From contig NZ_CAJPRT010000003.1 of NCBI RefSeq assembly GCF_905373215.1, positions 62,001 through 126,000 on the forward strand: a stretch of 64,000 nt of DNA, given 5' to 3'. Within the stretch, counting starts at the first letter, position 1. Every line of letters starts with the position of its first letter. Shown in pieces: positions 59,089 to 64,000 of the stretch. The position numbers and the translations under genes were made by a program. The notes under the pieces are model-generated. The model worked only from the letters and a program-made list of their open reading frames with translations. It was not told the origin of the DNA and searched no databases. Source of the stretch: an uncultured Campylobacter sp. (lineage in GTDB: Bacteria; Campylobacterota; Campylobacteria; Campylobacterales; Campylobacteraceae).

Positions 59089-60050
59089 CCGCCCGTCTCG
59101 TAAAATGCACGGCTTGAAATTTCATTCGAAGCATCCGCTTGCCAGCGATTTTTTTCGGGCTTATTCGCTAAAATTTTAGCCAAAATTTCGGCGGCTGCGG
59201 CGATGTCGCCCTCTTTGACCGCCTTTTTGATACTTAGCGCATCTTCGAAGTAAAGACACGGTATCAAAAGCCCCTCGGCGCTTAGTCTGATGCGGTTGCA
59301 ACTCTCGCAAAAATCGTGCTTGTGCGGATCGATGATACCGAAGGTGTAGCCGTCTGCTAGCGCGTAAAGCGACGCGGGCGAGCTCTGCAATTTCGGCAGA
59401 GCGGTAAAGATAAATTTACGCCTTAAAATATCTAAAATTTCGTTTGATTTTAAGCCTGTAAGATCGCCGGCATGGGTGTTTTCCATAAATTCTATGAAGC
59501 GAATCTGACAGTCCTTCTCGCGGGCAAATTCCAGCAAATAAATAAGCTCGTCGTCGTTGATCCCCTTTAGCACGACGGTGTTTAGCTTGACTTTTAGTCC
59601 CGCTTCAAGCGCGGCATCAAGGCCTTCTAAGACGTTATAAAGCACGCCGCGCTGAGCTATAAATTTAGCCCGCTCCGGACGCAGCGAGTCAAGCGACATA
59701 TTGATGCGCTTTAGCCCCGCATTTTTCAAGGCGCGCGCGTAGTTTTTAAGATAATATCCGTTGGTAGTAAGCGCAAGATCGATACCTGGGGCGTAATCCG
59801 CAATCATCTTTATAAAATCTTCGATCCCCTTTCGCACCAGTGGTTCGCCGCCGGTTATGCGGATCTTTTTCACGCCGCCGTCGATCGCAACCTTGACGAA
59901 TAAAAACATCTCCTCAAAGCTTAAAATATTCTCTCGCGGCACCCAGTTAAACGGCGTAGCAGGCATACAATATCTGCATCTGAAATTGCACCGCTGCGTA
60001 ACTGAAATGCGCAAATAATCGATCGTTCGTCCAAATTTATCAATTAGCAT
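59085..60050 (-). CDS. moaA: GTP 3',8-cyclase MoaA
   Basis: Radical-SAM enzyme, first step of molybdenum cofactor synthesis. 321 residues: first cluster [25 protein letters not shown], and C-terminal cluster [20 protein letters not shown]. The conserved C-terminal GG is not obvious: the end reads SRAFYETGG, so GG is present. ATG at 60050 chosen because AAGG lies six bases before it. Links to the molybdate genes in the same window. Confidence 0.95.
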   Translation of the reverse strand: MLIDKFGRTIDYLRISVTQRCNFRCRYCMPATPFNWVPRENILSFEEMFLFVKVAIDGGVKKIRITGGEPLVRKGIEDFIKMIADYAPGIDLALTTNGYYLKNYARALKNAGLKRINMSLDSLRPERAKFIAQRGVLYNVLEGLDAALEAGLKVKLNTVVLKGINDDELIYLLEFAREKDCQIRFIEFMENTHAGDLTGLKSNEILDILRRKFIFTALPKLQSSPASLYALADGYTFGIIDPHKHDFCESCNRIRLSAEGLLIPCLYFEDALSIKKAVKEGDIAAAAEILAKILANKPEKNRWQADASNEISSRAFYETGG

Positions 60051-60130
60051 ATTTTGCCTTAATATCAATTTGCGGCGATTATATAAAAAACAAAGCGATT
60101 TTGCAAAATTTTATTTTTATATTACTCCGG

Positions 60131-60490
60131 CTATTTTCTTACCGAGCCAATGAGCTCTTTAAGCTGATCCAGAAGCGGTCTGATCTGCTTTTCTACCCGC
60201 TCGTCGATCATCGTAGGCACTACATCTAGTCTCTGCTCTATCGTCTCGTCGATTACGTCGGCAATCGCGTTTATATCGATATTAGGAGCGACTTTGTCGC
60301 CCGAATCGATCATCTCTTTTAGCTCCTCGACCTTCTTTTTAAGCAGATAGTTTTCCTGCATAGCGTCGGTTAGCACCTGATCGAAGCGCTCGAATTTTTT
60401 ATCCGCCTGCTTATCCTTAAAATATATGACGAAAAACATCAAAAATATAACGACGCAAAGTCCTAAAATGATGATAGTGTTAAGATCCAT
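60131..60490 (-). CDS. Membrane-anchored coiled-coil protein, function unknown
   Basis: 119 residues: one N-terminal membrane helix (about 5-23, IIILGLCVVIFLMFFVIYF) then a cytoplasmic, strongly charged helical part with heptads (FDQVLTDAMQENYLLKKKVEEL) and an Asp/Ile-rich middle (IDINAIADVIDETIEQRLD). A small single-span protein lies near moaA in C. jejuni too (recalled). No known domain. Confidence 0.7.
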   Translation of the reverse strand: MDLNTIIILGLCVVIFLMFFVIYFKDKQADKKFERFDQVLTDAMQENYLLKKKVEELKEMIDSGDKVAPNIDINAIADVIDETIEQRLDVVPTMIDERVEKQIRPLLDQLKELIGSVRK

Positions 60491-60499
60491 AGGGGTTCC

Positions 60500-61369
60500 T
60501 TAAAATAAATTTACAAAAATAAAAGCGAAAAACGCAATGCCCAAATAGCCGTTGAGCGTGAAAAACGCACGATCGATCTTGCTAAAATCTTTCTGCACGA
60601 TCTTATGCTCGAAGTACAGGATCGCCGCGCACGCAGCCACACCAAGATAGGCAAAAAAGCCTAAATTTGCCGCCGCGCAAAACAGTAGCCAAAAAAGCAC
60701 CGCCACGGCGTGAAAAATTTTGGAGATAAACATCGAGGCTTCCTCGCCGTAAAGCGCAGGAATGCTGTAAAGCCCAGCCGTGCGGTCAAATTCCATATCT
60801 TGAAGCGAATACAACACGTCAAAGCCGCCTACCCAAAATACTACTCCAAAGCACAGCAGCACCGACCATAGCGGAATTACGCCGCTAACGGCGATCGCTC
60901 CGGCAATCGGCGCAAGCCCCAGGCAAAAGCCTAGCATTAAATGCGCGGTTTCGCTAAAGCGCTTAAAATACGAATACCAGCCCAATGCCGCTAAAATCGG
61001 CACCGAAAGCTTAAACGCCAAAGGATTTATAAACGCCGAAACCGCTACGAAAACCACCGCGTTTGCAATGATGAAAAGCAGCAAATTCCCGCGTCCGATC
61101 CGTCCGTCCACGCTGGGGCGCGAAGCGCAGCGCGGATTGGCGCGGTCTATGTCCTCGTCCAAGTAGCGATTTAGCGCCATTGCGAAGCTTCTCGCGCTCA
61201 CCGCGCATAAAATCCCTAAAAAAAGCAACTTCCAGCCGAACCATACCGAGCCGTTTTGCAGCTTGCTCGCAGTAATCATCGCCGTAAAGATAAACGGCAG
61301 CGCAAAAACCGAGTGTTTAAAAACTATTAATTCGTTGATGTCGGATAAAATTTCTTTAAATTTAGCCAT
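60500..61369 (-). CDS. mqnP: UbiA-family prenyltransferase, probably MqnP of the futalosine menaquinone pathway
   Basis: 289 residues, about eight membrane helices. The Asp-rich motifs are ALNRYLDEDIDRANPRCASRP and YSLQDMEFDRTAGLYSIP, both binding Mg-prenyl diphosphate. Campylobacter makes menaquinone via futalosine, so this is probably the polyprenyl transferase of that route. ATG at 61369 has AAGGGG upstream. ubiA is the alternative symbol. Confidence 0.85.
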   Translation of the reverse strand: MAKFKEILSDINELIVFKHSVFALPFIFTAMITASKLQNGSVWFGWKLLFLGILCAVSARSFAMALNRYLDEDIDRANPRCASRPSVDGRIGRGNLLLFIIANAVVFVAVSAFINPLAFKLSVPILAALGWYSYFKRFSETAHLMLGFCLGLAPIAGAIAVSGVIPLWSVLLCFGVVFWVGGFDVLYSLQDMEFDRTAGLYSIPALYGEEASMFISKIFHAVAVLFWLLFCAAANLGFFAYLGVAACAAILYFEHKIVQKDFSKIDRAFFTLNGYLGIAFFAFIFVNLF

Positions 61370-61429
61370 TTCGCCCCTTATTTTGGGCACCATTGTATCA
61401 AAAAAAAGTAAGAATAGCTCTAAATTTGA

Positions 61430-61435
61430 TATAAT
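61430..61435 (+). promoter_or_regulatory. -10 box of miaA
   Basis: TGATATAAT, an extended -10, 31 bases before the TTG start of miaA. It sits in the divergent region between mqnP and miaA. Confidence 0.65.
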
Positions 61436-61465
61436 TTGAACGAAAAATTTACGAAAGGAAACGCC

Positions 61466-62362
61466 TTGAGCCAAAATCAAAACTCGCACGCAAGCCCGCA
61501 GATCGCGATTATCGGCACCACCGCAAGCGGCAAAAGCGATCTTGCGCTAAGCATCGCGCGCGAGACCGGCGCCGTGATTTTGAGCCTCGATTCGCTCTGC
61601 ATTTACCGGCAAATCGATATCGCAAGCGCCAAGCCAAGCGAGGAGCAGCTGCGCAAGATCAGGCACTTCGGCGTAAATTTAATCTATCCAAACGAGTACT
61701 TCAGCGTCGGCGAGTTTATCAAAGAATACGCCTACGCGCGGGCTTTTGCGGGGCGTAGCGGCGCGCCCTTGATAATCACGGGCGGCAGCGGGTTTTATCT
61801 AAAGGCGATGCTAAGCGGACTGGCGCCGAAGGTTCCCGATTTTAAAAGCGAAATTTCAAACGATGAAATTTACGCCCTAGCGCAGCGGATCGATCCGGAA
61901 TTTGCCGCGAAATTTAGCGCGGCGGACAGCTTTCGGTTAAAAAAATGGCTAAGCATCTATAAATTTTGCGGCGAGGCGCCGAGTAAATTTCTGCGCGAAA
62001 ACACCGCCCCGCCCGTGATTTCGGATATTAAAATTTTTGAGATCGACGCGCCTAAGCAGTGGCTTACGCAGCGCATCGAGGCGCGCACGAAGGCGATGTT
62101 TGAGCGCGGGCTTTTAGAGGAGGCGGAGTTTTTATTCGCCCGCTATGGTGCAGAGTGCAGGGCGCTAGGCTGCATCGGGCTAAAGGAGTGCGGGCGGCTT
62201 TTGCGCGGGCAGATCTCGCGGGCGCAGTGCGAGCAGCTCGTAAGCCTACACACGGTACAGCTTGCAAAGCGCCAACGTACCTTCAACCGCTCGCAGTTTG
62301 CGGATAAAATTTCGGCGCCGCTCAAAAGCTTATATTATGAAATTTTAAAAACTTTAACTTGA
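61466..62362 (+). CDS. miaA: tRNA dimethylallyltransferase MiaA
   Basis: Adds dimethylallyl to A37 of tRNAs reading UNN codons. 298 residues from the TTG at 61466, which has AAAGGA six bases upstream. P-loop [51 protein letters not shown], and [14 protein letters not shown]. An earlier in-frame TTG overlaps the -10 box and is rejected. Plus strand, opposite to its neighbours. Confidence 0.95.
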   Translation: MSQNQNSHASPQIAIIGTTASGKSDLALSIARETGAVILSLDSLCIYRQIDIASAKPSEEQLRKIRHFGVNLIYPNEYFSVGEFIKEYAYARAFAGRSGAPLIITGGSGFYLKAMLSGLAPKVPDFKSEISNDEIYALAQRIDPEFAAKFSAADSFRLKKWLSIYKFCGEAPSKFLRENTAPPVISDIKIFEIDAPKQWLTQRIEARTKAMFERGLLEEAEFLFARYGAECRALGCIGLKECGRLLRGQISRAQCEQLVSLHTVQLAKRQRTFNRSQFADKISAPLKSLYYEILKTLT

Positions 62363-62409
62363 CATTTGGCTCTACTTAAAATTCTTTGATTTTTAAAACG
62401 CTATGCAAT

Positions 62410-64000
62410 TTATTTATTGATTAGCTCCGCTATTTTTTCGAACCACCCTTTTATTTCATCAAAAGCATCAAGCTCTTCAAGCATTTCTCTTGTGAGTTGT
62501 TTTGAAAGCTTGCCGTTTAAAATATCCTTGATTGCCTTTTCTGTTTTTGCTTCGTGCATCCTACTTGTTATAAAAGACGGAATATCCTCAACATTGTAAT
62601 CGGCTATACCGGATAAGTCTATCCCAAATTCCTTCTCAATTAAACTTTTATGGATGTAATTTTCCATTTCTCTTTTTTGAGTTTTTATAGCACATGACCC
62701 ATCTTTCCTTGAATTTATTTTATCTATTTCTTCCTGATATTTATTCGTATTTCTACCAGAATTTAAATCGCTATCGTATATATGAAACTCTATTATATTT
62801 GAATCTTTAAGATAATTCCTGTCTACCCAGTTTTCTAAATTGCCTCCATGCAATGGTATTATGCTTATTTGTTCTTCTTTTAAATCTATAATATTTTTAA
62901 AATCTCCTATGTGCTGATTAATATTTAGTAAAAATTTTATGTCATTTTCTCCTTCAACAAAAACTACAACTTTATGCTTAAAGAATGGGTGAATTCCTAA
63001 AGTATCGGATATCGCTTTAAGCTTATTCTCAGAATTATCTATAGTAGCAATATCATTATCTTTACTAATCAATATTAGATTTTCTATTCTAACCATTTTT
63101 GCTATTTCTGGAGTATGGGTTGTGAGTATAAGTTGGTAGTTATCTTTATAAGATAGTTCTTTTAATGCTTCTATAAGCATTTTTTGATGATTTGGATGCT
63201 GTGCGGTTTCCGGTTCCTCTATCGCATAAATTATATCCTTGTCCTTATTTTCATCACTACCTAGCTTTCTTTCGGCTTCGGCCCTGAAATAATTTAATAA
63301 TACCATTCTTCTAAAACCGCTTCCTCTTTTATTTAAGGCAATCCCATTGTCGCTTTCCAAACTAAATGAAAATAAAGTATCTAGGCTTTTATTACTAATT
63401 TGGGGTTTTAAAGAATTTGTATTTTCTAGCCCCATTTCCCTCATTTTATCTATTGTCTCGTTGCCTATTCTTGTTAGTTCCTCTTCTAATTGACTTTTTA
63501 TCATATTAAATTGTTCTTCAAATTTAGCTACGGCTATTTTTGTTGCACTTTTTAAGGGATTCTGTATATCGGCATCGCTATCTTTATTTGCTCTATCGCT
63601 CTGAAATAAAAAATATAAAGGCAACCATTTTTTTAACTGCTCCCATATGGCTTTGGCATCTTCTTTCGTTATATTAATTTTTATTTCTTCGAATTCATTG
63701 CTCGCCTTGCCATATAACGCCTTTCTTATTTCAGCATTAGTTCGTTTATCTATATCTTTAACCTCTTCTTCATTAAATTTCTCATGTAGTTTCTTTTTTT
63801 AAGTCAGTAATTTTCATGTTAATTAGAGGCTCATTGGAGTATTCCTTCGGATACTGCGCTTTTATAAATACTTTTTCCTTTTGTAATTTTTCATTTTTGA
63901 TTTCAAATTCTTTTACTATCTCTAAAGAGTTATCGTTATTCAAAAGATGTTCATCTCTCAATTTTGTTTTATTAGAGGCATCTATTAAAATTTCCTTTTC
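62410..64000 (-). pseudogene. OLD-family AAA ATPase/TOPRIM nuclease, frame-shifted and running off the window edge
   Basis: AT-rich gene unlike the rest of the window. The downstream part (62410 to about 63800) holds SMC/OLD-type ATPase features: GSGFRRMVLLNYF (signature-like), IYAIEEPETAQHPNHQKML (Walker B with catalytic Glu), LILTTHTPEIAKM (switch His), then a TOPRIM domain VVVFVEGENDIKFL and FHIYDSDLNSGRN. The upstream part (63782-64000) is in another frame and ends TDLKKETT at a TGA; it aligns as the missing front half (FEIKNEKLQKEKVFIKAQY). The frames meet at seven T (63794-63800); removing one T restores one protein reading ITDLKKKLHEKFNEEE. The N-terminal Walker A lies outside the window. 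OLD nucleases are common phage-defence proteins. It is either decayed, phase-variable, or a sequencing error. Confidence 0.8.

Noticed and set aside
63782..63801. Programmed dnaX-like -1 frameshift at the A/T run in the OLD gene
   Set aside because: The shift needed to join the frames is +1 (one extra base), not the -1 slip given by A-AAA-AAG heptamers; a tract-length change explains it more simply.

Overview
The window reads as a chromosomal segment of a Campylobacter-type epsilonproteobacterium (Campylobacterota). Gene order falls into blocks that I recall from Campylobacter jejuni: rplU-rpmA-obg..fmt-birA-parA-parB-atp-tol/pal-slyD; cadF-rpsI-rplM-addA-addB; carA-DUF507-purA-hisZ-like; modC/TOBE/modA; mlaA-mlaC-RND; and trxB-trxA-yraN-hom-aminotransferase-rlmB-rsmI-rpmE-rsmE..queD-queE-moaA..ubiA-miaA. 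The blocks sit next to each other in an order different from C. jejuni. The coding sequence is more GC-rich than that of C. jejuni, while spacers are full of AATT-centred words, so a higher-GC oral or gut Campylobacter is likely. The species cannot be fixed from the window alone.

Layout. 1-17 kb (minus strand): start of slyD, the Tol-Pal envelope system, seven ATP synthase genes (no a or c subunit, as usual in this group), chromosome-partition ParA/ParB, biotin ligase, Met-tRNA formyltransferase, an EF-hand protein, Obg, and ribosomal proteins L27 and L21. 17-19 kb: a small lipoprotein, a DUF411 metal-site protein, tRNA-Gln and an 840-bp gene-free stretch. 19-29 kb: a HAD phosphatase with an internal insertion, a CadF/OprF-like porin-adhesin, S9, L13, the AddAB recombination nuclease and an orphan response regulator. 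30-38 kb: carA, DUF507, purA, a HisZ-like protein and a 1355-residue PAS/GGDEF/EAL membrane protein. 38-42.5 kb: a molybdate uptake and regulation cluster (modB separated, modC, a TOBE protein, modA, a ModE-type regulator). 42.6-47.8 kb (plus strand): mlaA, mlaC, an RND/MMPL transporter, selenocysteine tRNA and a lipoprotein. 48-61.4 kb (minus strand): thioredoxin system, amino-acid genes, RNA methyltransferases, L31, queuosine and molybdenum-cofactor genes, and a menaquinone-type prenyltransferase. miaA follows on the plus strand, then the AT-rich remainder of an OLD-family ATPase/TOPRIM nuclease.

Functional links. ModABC, the ModE-type regulator and MoaA supply molybdenum and its cofactor, and tRNA-Sec points to selenoproteins; formate dehydrogenase would be the obvious shared client, although none is in the window. 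Tol-Pal and Mla genes maintain the outer membrane.

Most unusual features. (1) Several conserved enzymes (a HAD phosphatase, AddB, the RND transporter, QueE and a small membrane protein) carry in-frame low-complexity insertions. Their DNA has the same repeated AATT-cored words that fill the long intergenic spacers and make perfect hairpins at gene ends, which suggests one family of short repetitive DNA spreading through spacers and tolerated protein loops. (2) The AT-rich OLD-type, probable anti-phage gene at the right end is interrupted by a single-base frameshift at a run of seven T. (3) A second, anchorless TolA C-terminal-domain protein lies between tolA and tolB. No completely new multi-gene system is evident.
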